Positions 26,876 through 35,369 of a DNA stretch of 64,000 nt are shown piece after piece. A program made the position numbers and the translations under genes. Origin of the DNA: Pseudomonas furukawaii (GTDB lineage: Bacteria > Pseudomonadota > Gammaproteobacteria > Pseudomonadales > Pseudomonadaceae); the NCBI RefSeq assembly GCF_002355475.1, contig NZ_AP014862.1:4278001-4342000 (forward strand), read 5' to 3'. The notes under the pieces are model-generated. The model ran no database searches, was not told where the DNA came from, and saw only the letters and a program-made list of their open reading frames with translations. Position 1 is the first letter of the stretch. The number at the start of each line of letters is the position of its first letter.

Positions 26876-28240
26876 TCAGCGCTTGCGACCGAACCCCGGA
26901 CGCTGGCCATCGCCAGCGGGCGGACCACTGCGCTTGTTCTGCGGGCGCTGCGGCTTGCGCGCCGGACGATCCGCCAGCTCCACGGCCGGACGTTCGCCCT
27001 GGGGCTTGCCCGGACGCTTCTTGTTCACGTCGCGCGGGCGGTCGGCGACCGGCGTGCCACGGGGGGCGCGAGCCGGACGCTCATCGCCCTCGCGGCGCGG
27101 TGCGCGGGACGGCGCATCGCCACGGGGAGCGCGAGCGGGACGCTCATCGCCCTCGCGGCGCGGTGCGCGGGACGGCGCATCGCTACGGGGAGCGCGAACC
27201 GGACGCTCGTCGCCCTCACGGCGCGGTGCACGGGACGGCGCATCGCCACGGGGGGCGCGAACCGGACGCTCATCGCCCTCGCGGCGCGGTGCGCGGGACG
27301 GCGCATCGCCACGGGGGGCGCGAGCCGGACGCTCGTCGCCCTCGCGGCGCGGTGCGCGGGCGGGGCGTTCACCCTCTTCCCGACGCGGCGCACGGGTACC
27401 GACCGGCTTGGCCGACTTGCGCTGCAGGCGGTCCAGCTTCTCGCGGAACTTGCCTTTCATGGTCGGCAGGGCCACCGGCTTCAGACCGACCTCGGCACTG
27501 AGGATGTCCACTTCGCTCTGGCTCATCTCACGCCAGCGCCCCATGGTCAGGTCGGACGTGATGAACACCGGACCGAAACGCACGCGCTTCAGGCGGCTCA
27601 CCACCAGGCCCTGGGACTCCCAGAGGCGACGCACCTCGCGGTTGCGGCCTTCCATCACCACGCAGTGATACCAGTGGTTCAGGCCTTCCCCGCCGGGGGC
27701 TTCCTGGATATCGGTGAACTTCGCGGGGCCGTCTTCCAGCATGACGCCCTGCTTGAGGTTCTCCAGCATTTCCTCGGTGACTTCACCACGCACCCGCACC
27801 GCGTACTCGCGGTCCATTTCGTAGGAGGGGTGCATCAGGCGATTGGCCAGTTCACCGTCGGTGGTGAACAGCAGGAGACCGGTGGTGTTGATGTCCAGGC
27901 GACCGATGTTGATCCAGCGGCCGGCTCTCAGGCGCGGCAGGCGCTCGAAGACGGTGGGGCGACCTTCCGGGTCGTCACGGGTGCAGACCTCGCCTTCCGG
28001 CTTGTTGTAGATCAGCACGCGGCGGACGCTTTCGACCGCTTCCTCGCGCTTGAGCAGGCGACCATCGACGCTGATGGCGTCGTGGCTATCGACGCGCTGG
28101 CCAAGGGTGGCCACCTCGCCGTTGACCTTTACGCGGCCTTCGCCGATCCAGGCTTCGATATCGCGGCGCGAGGCCAGTCCCATACGGGCCAGGACCTTCT
28201 GCAGCTTCTCGCCTGCGGGGCTATGTTCACTATCGTTCAT
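26876..28240 (-). CDS. rluB: 23S rRNA pseudouridine synthase RluB with long basic repeat tail
   Basis: A 454-residue protein. Residues 10-60 are an S4 RNA-binding domain ([20 protein letters not shown]). The RsuA/RluB catalytic domain follows with the nucleophile Asp in [29 protein letters not shown] and [20 protein letters not shown]. The catalytic part ends near residue 265, the usual end. Residues 284-399 are about five copies of a 21-residue unit rich in Arg, Pro, Ala and Asp/Glu, and the last 55 residues are Arg/Pro/Lys-rich. Basic tails are known in Pseudomonas RluB, but this one nearly doubles the protein's non-catalytic part. It modifies U2605 of 23S rRNA in the family. Confidence 0.93.
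   Translation of the reverse strand: MNDSEHSPAGEKLQKVLARMGLASRRDIEAWIGEGRVKVNGEVATLGQRVDSHDAISVDGRLLKREEAVESVRRVLIYNKPEGEVCTRDDPEGRPTVFERLPRLRAGRWINIGRLDINTTGLLLFTTDGELANRLMHPSYEMDREYAVRVRGEVTEEMLENLKQGVMLEDGPAKFTDIQEAPGGEGLNHWYHCVVMEGRNREVRRLWESQGLVVSRLKRVRFGPVFITSDLTMGRWREMSQSEVDILSAEVGLKPVALPTMKGKFREKLDRLQRKSAKPVGTRAPRREEGERPARAPRREGDERPARAPRGDAPSRAPRREGDERPVRAPRGDAPSRAPRREGDERPVRAPRSDAPSRAPRREGDERPARAPRGDAPSRAPRREGDERPARAPRGTPVADRPRDVNKKRPGKPQGERPAVELADRPARKPQRPQNKRSGPPAGDGQRPGFGRKR
27044..27391 (-). repeat. 63-bp in-frame tandem repeat array in rluB
   Basis: About five head-to-tail units of 63 bp encode [10 protein letters not shown](A/V)RAPR(G/S)DAPSR, preceded by a divergent partial unit ([12 protein letters not shown]). 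Units differ mostly at synonymous or A/V and G/S positions, which points to recent copying by slippage or unequal exchange. The length is a multiple of three, so the copy number can change without breaking the frame. Confidence 0.9.
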
Positions 28241-28436
28241 CTGGGCACCTCCCGGTGTAGCGGTGAAACAGGGCCGCGCATCATACGCGCCAGGAACCCC
28301 TCAGGCTAGACGAGACCACGCGTGCCGTCAGTGTTTTCGCCGGCCGGTCGTTTCCAGGGCGATGAGACGCGGGTCCGCCTCGGCCAGTACCCACGGACGT
28401 GCAGCCGCAGCCCCGAAAGATGACGTCGGAATCGGC

Positions 28437-30260
28437 ATAGGGGGCGGCCATCGGGCCGCGCCCCTGCCACACCACCCGGCATGCGGGTCCGCACCGGGCG
28501 GTTCGAGAAGTTGAGGTCAGCAGAGTCGAGGTAGACCCAACCGGTCGAACCACGCCACCGTGAGCACTCCATGGATCAGACCGACACTGTTGTGCCAGAA
28601 CCTGTGGCTGTTGCCGGCTATCGCCGCTGCCAGATCAGGCCATGCTCCAAGTTTGCGCAGTTCACGGTACGTTCTCCGTCCGGTTTTCCATTGTTTGAGC
28701 TGGATGGCCCTGAGTCGTCGGCGTATCCACTCATCAAAACCCCGCCAACGACGAGGGGTTTGCGATAGACCGAAGTACGCTTTCCAACCCAGTAGGTAAG
28801 GCCTCAGGCTTTCCACCACTTGCGACACACTTCGGCCTCCGTTTCGAGACGTCAGCTGTCGGATGCGGCTTTTGAACCGCTGCAGTGCTTGGCTGGCCAC
28901 CCCGCGTTTGATCTCGCCTTGAGCCGACAGCCAAAAGCTGTAGCCCAGGAACTTGCGGCCAAACGCACTGGCAATCGCGCTCTTGCGTTCGTTCACTTGC
29001 AGCCTGAGTCGATCATAAAGGCGACGGAGCACTGCCATTACCCGCTGACCGGCCTTGAGGCTGCGTACGTAAACATTCGCGTCGTCCGCGTACCTGACGA
29101 AGCAATGGCCTCGTCGCTCCAACTCTTTGTCCACCTCATCCAGCAATACATTGGCCAGCAGTGGTGAAAGGGGGCCGCCTTGCGGTGTCCCTCGTTCACT
29201 GGCCACCACCACGCCGTCGATCAACGTCCCGCTGTTCAGGTAGGCCCGGACCAGACGCAGAACGCCTCGGTCGGTCACCTTTCTGCTCAGTCGAGCGATC
29301 AACAGGTCATGGTCGACGCGATCGAAAAACTGCTCCAGATCGACGTCCACCAGGATGTTCCGCCCCGAGTGAATGTATCGCTGCGCTGCCAGTACCGCTT
29401 GGTGAGCGCTGCGACCGGGACGAAAGCCGTAGCTATGATCACTGAACCCTGGGTCCAGCAACGGCTGCAGAATCTGTAGCAGCGCCTGCTGGATCAGCCT
29501 GTCCGTCACCGTCGGGATGCCCAGCTTGCGCTCGCCACCCTCCGGCTTGGGGATCAGGACTCTACGCACCGGACTTGGCCGATACGTCCCGGCCAGCAAC
29601 TGTGCCCGTATCGCGGGCCAGGCCGTTTTCAGATGCTCGACCGTCTCATCGATCCCAAGACCGTCGACGCCCGCAACACCTTTATTAGCCCGAACGCGCT
29701 TGAGCGCCAGTTGCAGGTTCTCTCTTGTCAGGACTTCTTGCAGAAGCCCTGACCCCGTGTGGTTCTGGTCATGGCGCGGACAGCCGGCTTCATCGCTGGA
29801 CGCCCCGCGTCGGGCTTCACCCGTTGCAGCTCCGTCCCGCCCCGGTTTCCCGGGCATCTGATGCAAGGCCTGCTGTATCGCCATGGTGAACCTCACTCCT
29901 TCTCGTTCGGCCCTTCGCTGCAGCGCAACTACTACGGCCTCTGCTGACTTCTCGCTCCAACTTACGTCGTTGCCCTTTCAGGCATAAGGCGAGATCTCCC
30001 CAGGTAAGAACGCCATCCTTCACCGCACAACCGCTGCATTTACGTCACCGGGCTTTGGCCACAAGAGCTTCGCAGTACCTTGGCTGCTCGCCCTGTCCGG
30101 TAACGCCTCAGATGCAGTTCGTGTACCTCGGCTCGCGGTTTACGCTCCACGCTTCCTCCCCACACTCAGTCGCCTTCATGCAGTTGCGCTTCACTTCATT
30201 CGCTGTGGCCAGCTCAAGAGAGGACTTTCACCTCTAGGATGGCGCCCATGCTGGGCGCAC
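28437..30260 (-). mobile_element. group II intron, class C-like
   Basis: About 1.82 kb on the minus strand. The 5' end GTGCGCCCAGCATGGGCG fits the GUGYG start and is followed by GAGGTGAAAGTCCTC. The maturase ORF sits in domain IV. Near the 3' end lies a domain V hairpin (28471-28502, arms ACCGCCCGG/CCGGGTGGT with an inner TGCGG/CCGCA stem), then a domain VI-like stem (GGGGCGCGGCC/GGCCGCCCCC) and a 3' end near TAT at 28437. It begins directly after the hairpin plus TTT behind scpB, the usual class C target. The 5' boundary is firm to a few bases; the 3' boundary is an estimate. Sequence 29885-30260 is intron RNA without another gene. Confidence 0.88.
28517..29884 (-). CDS. ltrA: group II intron reverse transcriptase/maturase
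   Basis: A 455-residue LtrA-type protein. RT blocks are visible: LIPKPEGGERKLGIPTVTDR, FSDHSYGFRPGRSAHQAV, DVDLEQFFDRVDHDLLI, GTPQGGPLSPLLANVLLDE and the active-site RYADDANVYV. The maturase X domain follows (LRPYLLGWKAYFGLSQTPRRW and a basic C-terminus). No HNH endonuclease domain is seen, normal for class C introns. ATG at 29884 is preferred to GTG at 29896 since GAGG lies six bases before it. The frame is intact, so the intron may still be mobile. Confidence 0.93.
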   Translation of the reverse strand: MAIQQALHQMPGKPGRDGAATGEARRGASSDEAGCPRHDQNHTGSGLLQEVLTRENLQLALKRVRANKGVAGVDGLGIDETVEHLKTAWPAIRAQLLAGTYRPSPVRRVLIPKPEGGERKLGIPTVTDRLIQQALLQILQPLLDPGFSDHSYGFRPGRSAHQAVLAAQRYIHSGRNILVDVDLEQFFDRVDHDLLIARLSRKVTDRGVLRLVRAYLNSGTLIDGVVVASERGTPQGGPLSPLLANVLLDEVDKELERRGHCFVRYADDANVYVRSLKAGQRVMAVLRRLYDRLRLQVNERKSAIASAFGRKFLGYSFWLSAQGEIKRGVASQALQRFKSRIRQLTSRNGGRSVSQVVESLRPYLLGWKAYFGLSQTPRRWRGFDEWIRRRLRAIQLKQWKTGRRTYRELRKLGAWPDLAAAIAGNSHRFWHNSVGLIHGVLTVAWFDRLGLPRLC

Positions 30261-30265
30261 AAAGC

Positions 30266-30287
30266 GACCACCCTGATACAGGTGGCC
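30266..30287 (-). terminator. scpB terminator used as group II intron target
   Basis: On the minus strand GGCCACC, an eight-base loop, GGTGGTC, then GCTTT directly joined to the intron GTGCG. The stem has one G-U pair. It lies 20 bp past the scpB stop. The original T-tract appears cut by the intron. Confidence 0.7.
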
Positions 30288-30306
30288 TTCATGACTGGCG
30301 TGCGCC

Positions 30307-31101
30307 TCAGTGACGGGATTCCTCGTGATCGTCGAACAGCGACTCGGCTGCTTCGGCGGTTTCCGCCTCCGCATCCGCTTCGTCCTCCGGCAGCAGATCG
30401 TCGAAATCGGTCTTGAGCCCATCTTCCATGCTGTCCAGTTCGGCCAGGAGGGAACGAAAGCTGGTTTCCTCACGGGGCTCGACCTGCTGCTCGGCGTCGG
30501 CGCGGGCCTGGAGATCGGCTGGAACCGGGGCATCGCCATCGTCAAGATCCAGGGCCGGCTCGGGCTCCAGTTCACGCAGGGCGGCCAGCGGCGGCAATTC
30601 CTCCAGCCCCTTGAGGTTGAAGTGATCGAGGAAGGCGCGGGTGGTGGCGAACATCGCCGGCTTGCCGGGCACGTCGCGATAGCCCACCACACGGATCCAC
30701 TCACGTTCCAGCAAGGTCTTGACGATCTGGCTGTTCACCGCGACGCCGCGAATCTCCTCGATCTCGCCCCGCGTGATGGGTTGCCGGTAGGCCACCAGCG
30801 CCAGGGTTTCCAGCATGGCCCGGGAATAGCGCTGGGGCCGCTCCTCCCAGAGCCGCCCGACCCAGGGCGAGTAGCGCTCACGCACCTGCAGGCGATAGCC
30901 GGTGGCCACCTCCTTCAGCTCGAACGCGCGCCCCTCGCAGCTGCGGCCGAGGATGGCGATGGCCGAGCGAATCACCGAGAGCTCGGGGCGCTCGGCCTCC
31001 TCGAAGAGTTCCGCCAGACGCTCCAGCGACAGGGGCTTGCCCGAGGCGAGCAGGAAGGCCTCCAGCAGGGACGCGAGTTCATTGGGATCGTTGAGGTTCA
31101 T
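30307..31101 (-). CDS. scpB: segregation and condensation protein B
   Basis: A 264-residue kleisin-associated winged-helix protein. Residues 5-170 carry the two winged helices (LASLLEAFLLASGKPLSLER, then LETLALVAYRQPITRGEIEE and the ScpB signature YGTTxxFL-like segment here FATTRAFLDHFNLKGLEELP). Residues beyond 185 are a low-complexity acidic tail (DLDDGDAPVP..., DEADAEAETAEAAE), common in Pseudomonas. It begins directly after the scpA stop. With ScpA and SMC it helps chromosome segregation. Confidence 0.95.
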   Translation of the reverse strand: MNLNDPNELASLLEAFLLASGKPLSLERLAELFEEAERPELSVIRSAIAILGRSCEGRAFELKEVATGYRLQVRERYSPWVGRLWEERPQRYSRAMLETLALVAYRQPITRGEIEEIRGVAVNSQIVKTLLEREWIRVVGYRDVPGKPAMFATTRAFLDHFNLKGLEELPPLAALRELEPEPALDLDDGDAPVPADLQARADAEQQVEPREETSFRSLLAELDSMEDGLKTDFDDLLPEDEADAEAETAEAAESLFDDHEESRH

Positions 31102-31926
31102 CTACTCGGCTCGGGCGCGCACATGGATCGGGGCAAAGGGCTCATTCTGCACCAGTTCCACCAGCTGTTCCTTGATCAGTTCCAGTACCGCCATGAAGGT
31201 CACCACCACCCCCAGACGCCCTTCCTCCAGGGTGAACAGGGCCACGAAGGGCACGAAGGCGCCACCCTTGAGCTTCTCCAGCACCTCGCTCATGCGCTCG
31301 CGGGTGGACAGGGCCTCGCGGGTCACCTGGTGGCTTTCGAACATGTCCGCCCGGCGCAGCACCTCGGCCATGGACAACAGCAACTCCTCCAGGGCGACGT
31401 CGGGCAGCAGCTTGCGGGCCCGGGCATCCGGGGCGTCCAGCCGCGGAACCAGGGTGTCGCGCCCCACCCTTGGCAGCTCGTCCAGCCCTTCGGCCGCCGC
31501 CTTGAAGCGCTCGTACTCCTGGAGCCGGCGGATCAGCTCGGCCCGGGGATCCTCTTCCTCCGCCTCCATCTCGCTGGAGCGCGGCAGCAGCATGCGCGAC
31601 TTGATCTCCGCCAGCATGGCGGCCATCACCAGGTACTCCGCCGCCAACTCCAGGCGCACGGACTTCATCAGCTCGACGTAGGCCATGTACTGGTGGGTGA
31701 TGGCGGCCACCGGAATATCGAGGATGTCGATGTTCTGCTTGCGGATCAGGTAGAGCAGCAGGTCCAGCGGCCCTTCGAAGGCTTCCAGGAAGACCTCCAG
31801 GGCGTCCGGCGGGATGTAGAGATCCTGGGGTAGCTCGGTGACCGCCTGACCGTAGACCAGGGCGAAGGGCAGCTCCTGCTGGGCTCCGGCCTGGCTGTCC
31901 TGTTCCTGGGGCGGCGTGTTCTGCAT
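31102..31926 (-). CDS. scpA: segregation and condensation protein A (kleisin)
   Basis: A 274-residue alpha-kleisin. The N-terminal SMC-neck-binding part is EVFLEAFEGPLDLLLYLIRKQNIDILDIPVAAITHQY and AAEYLVMAAMLAEIKSRMLLP; the C-terminal winged helix has VVVTFMAVLELIKEQLVELVQ. It is the first gene of the scpA-scpB pair, and yciO and the PHP gene lie upstream on the same strand beyond the small PA2779-type gene, which points the other way. Confidence 0.95.
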   Translation of the reverse strand: MQNTPPQEQDSQAGAQQELPFALVYGQAVTELPQDLYIPPDALEVFLEAFEGPLDLLLYLIRKQNIDILDIPVAAITHQYMAYVELMKSVRLELAAEYLVMAAMLAEIKSRMLLPRSSEMEAEEEDPRAELIRRLQEYERFKAAAEGLDELPRVGRDTLVPRLDAPDARARKLLPDVALEELLLSMAEVLRRADMFESHQVTREALSTRERMSEVLEKLKGGAFVPFVALFTLEEGRLGVVVTFMAVLELIKEQLVELVQNEPFAPIHVRARAE

Positions 31927-32070
31927 CGAATCCTCTCGTCACTCGGCCGCTGCCCTGGCGGGAAATACCGGTCGGCGGAAAAAGCGGAAAATTAGCACCC
32001 TATGCCAGACTTAAAAAGCTCGACACGGCTTCCTCTTGTCAGGTCTGGAGCACCGCTCCGGGAGGTTCCC

Positions 32071-32418
32071 ATGAAACCCTTCACCCTGATCGTCAGCGCC
32101 ATAGTCCTGCTGCTCTGCCTGGGCCTGCTGCCAAGCGCGACCGCCCAGGCCGACATGATCGGCACCCAGGATGCCCTCCAGCAAGGCGGGGATCACGCCA
32201 GGATCGACGCTTTTCTTCGCCAATCCGAGGTGGAGAAGCAGTTGCGCGCCATGGGCGTGGACGCCGCCACAGCCCGCGTCAGGGCCCAGGCCCTGACGCC
32301 GGCGGAAGCGGCACAACTGGTACAGAAGATGGATGCGATGCCCGCCGGTGGCCGGATCGACCAGACGGACTTCATCATCATCCTGCTGGTGGTGATCCTG
32401 GTGGCGATACTGCTCTGA
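32071..32418 (+). CDS. PA2779-family small membrane/secreted protein
   Basis: A 115-residue protein with an N-terminal hydrophobic segment (residues 5-25, possibly a signal peptide ending near ATAQA), a middle helical part (IDAFLRQSEVEKQLRAMGVD, then ALTPAEAAQLVQKM) and a C-terminal hydrophobic helix (TDFIIILLVVILVAILL). This is the layout of the PA2779 family, whose function is not known. ATG at 32071 follows GGGAGGTTCCC; an in-frame upstream ATG at 32002 is not signal-like. The gene sits alone, opposite to its neighbours. Confidence 0.8.
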   Translation: MKPFTLIVSAIVLLLCLGLLPSATAQADMIGTQDALQQGGDHARIDAFLRQSEVEKQLRAMGVDAATARVRAQALTPAEAAQLVQKMDAMPAGGRIDQTDFIIILLVVILVAILL

Positions 32419-32424
32419 CCGGGG

Positions 32425-33054
32425 CTATGCGGGATTGAGGAAGGGTTCGGGATCACCGCACCCCTCGCGGATCACCTCGGGCTCGCCATCGGCCAGGCTG
32501 ATGACCGTGGAGGCCGCCATGCCGCCGAAGCCGCCGTCAATGATGAGGTCCACCTGGTGCTCGAGAATCTGCCGCATCTCGTAAGGGTCGCTCATGGGCA
32601 GCTCTTCACCCGGCAGGATCAGGCTGGTGCTCATCAGCGGCGCCCCCAGTTGCTCCAGCAGCGCCAGGGCCACCGGATTGGCCGGAATACGGATTCCAAT
32701 GGTGCGGCGCTTGGGATGCATCAGCATGCGCGGCACTTCACGGGTGGCGTTGAGGATGAAGGTATAGGGGCCTGGCGTGTGAGCCTTGATGAGTCGGAAC
32801 GCGGCCGTATCCACCTTGGCGAAGACCCCGATCTCGGAGAGGTCCCGGCAGACCAGGGTGAAGTTGTGCTTCTCGTCCAACCGACGCAGGCGACGAATGC
32901 GCTCCACCGCCGTCTTGTCGCCGATCAGGCAACCAAGGGCGTACGACGAATCGGTGGGATAGACGACGACCCCACCCGACTTGAGGATTTCCACGGCCTG
33001 GCGGATCAGGCGCGGCTGTGGATTGTCAGGATGCACCTGAAAGAACTGACTCAC
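32425..33054 (-). CDS. yciO: YciO/Sua5-family protein
   Basis: A 209-residue member of the TsaC/YrdC/YciO family. It has GGVVVYPTDSSYALGCLIGDK, LVCRDLSEIGVFAKVD, TPGPYTFIL and RTIGIRIPANPVALALL with the PMSTSLIL substrate segment. The KxRxSxN pattern of TsaC is modified, as in YciO. GTG at 33054 is used because GGGAGAT precedes it and the family N-terminus SQFFQVHPDNPQPR starts there. It follows the PHP gene by 13 bp, the same pairing as in E. coli. A role in tRNA t6A synthesis is possible but not shown for YciO. Confidence 0.88.
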   Translation of the reverse strand: MSQFFQVHPDNPQPRLIRQAVEILKSGGVVVYPTDSSYALGCLIGDKTAVERIRRLRRLDEKHNFTLVCRDLSEIGVFAKVDTAAFRLIKAHTPGPYTFILNATREVPRMLMHPKRRTIGIRIPANPVALALLEQLGAPLMSTSLILPGEELPMSDPYEMRQILEHQVDLIIDGGFGGMAASTVISLADGEPEVIREGCGDPEPFLNPA

Positions 33055-33067
33055 GACATCTCCCTGT

Positions 33068-33934
33068 TCAGAAGGCAGCAATAGCGCTGTGTGCATGACG
33101 GAAGCGCCCCCAGAGCGGCGGCAGGTCATCCGGCAAGGGTCGGTACAGGCCCAGCTCCGACCAATCGCAGGGTGCATGGAAATCACTACCGGCACTGACC
33201 AGCAGGCCGAATTCTCGCGCCAGGATCGCCAGGCTACCCACCTGGTCGGCTGGCTGCAGACCGTTGACTACTTCCAGCGCGTGTCCACCGGCCCGGATGA
33301 AATCCGCCACCAGTCGACGCCGCTTGGCACCCGTGAAGTTGTACTGCCACGGGTGCGCCAGGCTGACCCAGGCCCCCGCGGAACGCAAGGTCCCGACGGC
33401 GTCTTCCAGAGTGGGCCAGTGTTGCTTGACGTCCCCCAGCTTGCCGGCACCAAGCCACTTGCGGAAGGCATCGGCACGGTCACGAACTAAACCGTTGCGC
33501 ACCAGGAACTCCGCGAAGTGAGGTCGTGCGGGGGCATTGCCGCTGTCACCCAGCTCCTGCTGCACCGCCCGCGCGCCCTCCAGGGCACCGGGCATGCCCT
33601 TCGCCGCGAGCCGACGGGCGATTTCCTCGGCCCGGGCCCAGCGGCCGGCATGGAGATCGGCGATGGCCGCGACCAGGGCCGGCGCATCGGTGGCGAAGCC
33701 ATACCCCAGCACATGAATGGTGGCGCCCCCCCAGGTGCAGGACAGCTCGATGCCATTGATCAGCTGCATATCCAGCGCTTCGGCCGCCGTCCGGGCCTCG
33801 GCGAGGCCCTCCAGGGTGTCGTGGTCCGTCAGCGCGAGCAGCCGGACCCCACGCTCATGGGCGCGGGCGACCAGGGCCGCCGGGGCCAGGGCGCCATCGG
33901 AGGCGGTGCTGTGGCAATGCAGGTCGATCTGCAT
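33068..33934 (-). CDS. PHP-domain nuclease/phosphatase (YciV/RNase AM type)
   Basis: A 288-residue PHP protein. Metal ligands appear in DLHCHSTASDG (4-14), ALTDHDTLEG (near 35), NGIELS (near 61), LAHPW and SAGSDFHAP. Family members act on 3',5'-bisphosphonucleosides or trim 5' ends of rRNA precursors. The gene is paired with yciO and divergent from yciB, with 66 bp between starts. Confidence 0.88.
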   Translation of the reverse strand: MQIDLHCHSTASDGALAPAALVARAHERGVRLLALTDHDTLEGLAEARTAAEALDMQLINGIELSCTWGGATIHVLGYGFATDAPALVAAIADLHAGRWARAEEIARRLAAKGMPGALEGARAVQQELGDSGNAPARPHFAEFLVRNGLVRDRADAFRKWLGAGKLGDVKQHWPTLEDAVGTLRSAGAWVSLAHPWQYNFTGAKRRRLVADFIRAGGHALEVVNGLQPADQVGSLAILAREFGLLVSAGSDFHAPCDWSELGLYRPLPDDLPPLWGRFRHAHSAIAAF

Positions 33935-34000
33935 GGGGTCTGCTTTCCCTAGGGGATTGGTTTGTTATTATGCCGCCACATCCCGCTTCTGGCTGCCGCC

Positions 34001-34594
34001 GTGAAACAATTCATCGATTTCATCCCGCTCATCCTCTTCTTCATCGTCTACAAGCTGGACCCGCGCGCCGTCGAACTGGCCGGGCATACTTTCATGCTAG
34101 GCGGTATTTTCAGCGCCACCGCAGTTCTGATCATCGGTTCGGTCATCGTCTATGGCGCCATCTTCCTGCTCCAGCGTCGGCTGGAGAAAGGCCAATGGCT
34201 GACCCTGGTGGCCTGCCTGGTGTTCGGTGGCATGACCCTGGCGTTCCACAGCGAAACCTTCCTCAAGTGGAAGGCGCCGGTGGTCAACTGGCTCTTCGCC
34301 CTGGCCTTCGCCGGCAGCCACTTCATCGGCGACAAGCCCCTGATCCAGCGCGTGATGGGCCACGCCCTGAGCCTGCCCCAGCCCATCTGGGTGCGGCTGA
34401 ACCTGGCCTGGGTGGCGTTCTTCCTGGTCTGCGGCTTCGCCAACCTCTTCGTCGCCTTCACCTTCCATGAGATCTGGGTGGACTTCAAAGTCTTCGGCAG
34501 CCTCGGCATGACCGTGCTGTTCCTGGTGGGTCAGGGTGTCTACCTGTCCCGCCACCTCCACGACACCGAAACCGAAAAGCCCCAGCAAGAATAA
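34001..34594 (+). CDS. yciB: inner-membrane septation protein A (YciB)
   Basis: A 197-residue protein with five or six membrane helices ([53 protein letters not shown] and others). [13 protein letters not shown] and [10 protein letters not shown] are family signatures. GTG at 34001 gives the standard N-terminus VKQFIDF. YciB supports cell envelope synthesis and division in other bacteria. yciI follows after 8 bp. Confidence 0.93.
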   Translation: MKQFIDFIPLILFFIVYKLDPRAVELAGHTFMLGGIFSATAVLIIGSVIVYGAIFLLQRRLEKGQWLTLVACLVFGGMTLAFHSETFLKWKAPVVNWLFALAFAGSHFIGDKPLIQRVMGHALSLPQPIWVRLNLAWVAFFLVCGFANLFVAFTFHEIWVDFKVFGSLGMTVLFLVGQGVYLSRHLHDTETEKPQQE

Positions 34595-34602
34595 GGACAG
34601 CC

Positions 34603-34902
34603 ATGCTCTACGCCATCATCGCCACCGACGTGGCCGGTTCCCTGGAGAACCGCCTCGCCGCCCGCCCCGCCCACCTCGCGCGCCTGGAACAGCTGAAGAC
34701 CGAAGGCCGCCTGGTCCTGGCCGGCCCGCACCCGGCCGTGGACAGCCCGGACCCGGGCAGCGCCGGCTTCTCCGGCAGCCTCATCGTGGCCGAGTTCGAG
34801 TCGCTGGACGCCGCCAGGGCCTGGGCCGATGCCGACCCCTACCGCGCGGCGGGCGTTTACGCCGACGTCGTGGTGAAACCCTTCAAGCAGGTCTTCCCCT
34901 GA
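34603..34902 (+). CDS. YciI-family protein
   Basis: A 99-residue ferredoxin-like alpha/beta barrel protein. [25 protein letters not shown] contains the conserved His and the GPH segment; [21 protein letters not shown] is the typical end. Members form dimers with a possible active-site His-Asp pair; their reaction is not known. Co-oriented with and 8 bp after yciB. Confidence 0.9.
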   Translation: MLYAIIATDVAGSLENRLAARPAHLARLEQLKTEGRLVLAGPHPAVDSPDPGSAGFSGSLIVAEFESLDAARAWADADPYRAAGVYADVVVKPFKQVFP

Positions 34903-34939
34903 TTCGCCCGGTCTGAGTCGCCAGGAAAAGGAGCCCCTA

Positions 34940-35362
34940 ATGCGCGTCGGTCAATTGCCCCTGCTGTTAACCGCCGCGCTGCTCTGCAGCCTGGCGCAGG
35001 CCGAAGAACCCCCAGCCGCCGAGTCCACGGCGATTGCCCCGCAGCCTACCCAGAACGCCCTGCTGGCGCAGGTCGACAGCCTGCAACAACGGCTGGCGGA
35101 CAGCGAACGCCAGCGCGGCGAGCTCGAGGCTCGGCTGGAGGAAGCGGGCTCCGAACGCGAAAACGCCTTGCTGACCCGTCTGCGCCAGGAAAACCAGCGC
35201 CTCAAGCTGCAATTGAAGGAAGCCCGAGCCCAGCAGCCACCCGCACTGCTGAGCGAACAGCAGACCTGGTTCGCCCTGGGTGGAAGCGTCGCCCTCCTCT
35301 CGCTGATTACCGGCCTGGTCGCCCGTGGCGGCCGTCGCCAGCGCCGTCAATGGATCAACTGA
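34940..35362 (+). CDS. exported coiled-coil protein with C-terminal membrane anchor
   Basis: A 140-residue protein of unknown function. It has a signal peptide (residues 1-21, ALLCSLAQA), a coiled coil of about 70 residues (LLAQVDSLQQRLADSERQRG... LRQENQRLKLQLKEARAQ), one membrane helix (FALGGSVALLSLITGLVARG) and a short basic tail. The layout resembles SH3b-coiled coil-TM proteins but without the SH3 part; homologues have been misnamed translation initiation factor 2. AAGGAG precedes the ATG. It ends 7 bp before the response regulator gene, so it is likely co-expressed with the Cpx-like system. Confidence 0.75.
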   Translation: MRVGQLPLLLTAALLCSLAQAEEPPAAESTAIAPQPTQNALLAQVDSLQQRLADSERQRGELEARLEEAGSERENALLTRLRQENQRLKLQLKEARAQQPPALLSEQQTWFALGGSVALLSLITGLVARGGRRQRRQWIN

Positions 35363-35369
35363 CCGCACC

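Noticed and set aside
27044-27391. CRISPR-like regular repeats
   Set aside because: The repeats are contiguous with no unique spacers, in frame with rluB, and no cas gene is near.
26883-27668. Arg/Ser/Gly-rich frames opposite the rluB repeats
   Set aside because: They only mirror the 63-bp repeats on the other strand.
28281-28553. Small minus-strand open frame between rluB and the intron maturase
   Set aside because: It spans intron domains V and VI and the 3' exon junction; the sequence is better explained by RNA structure.
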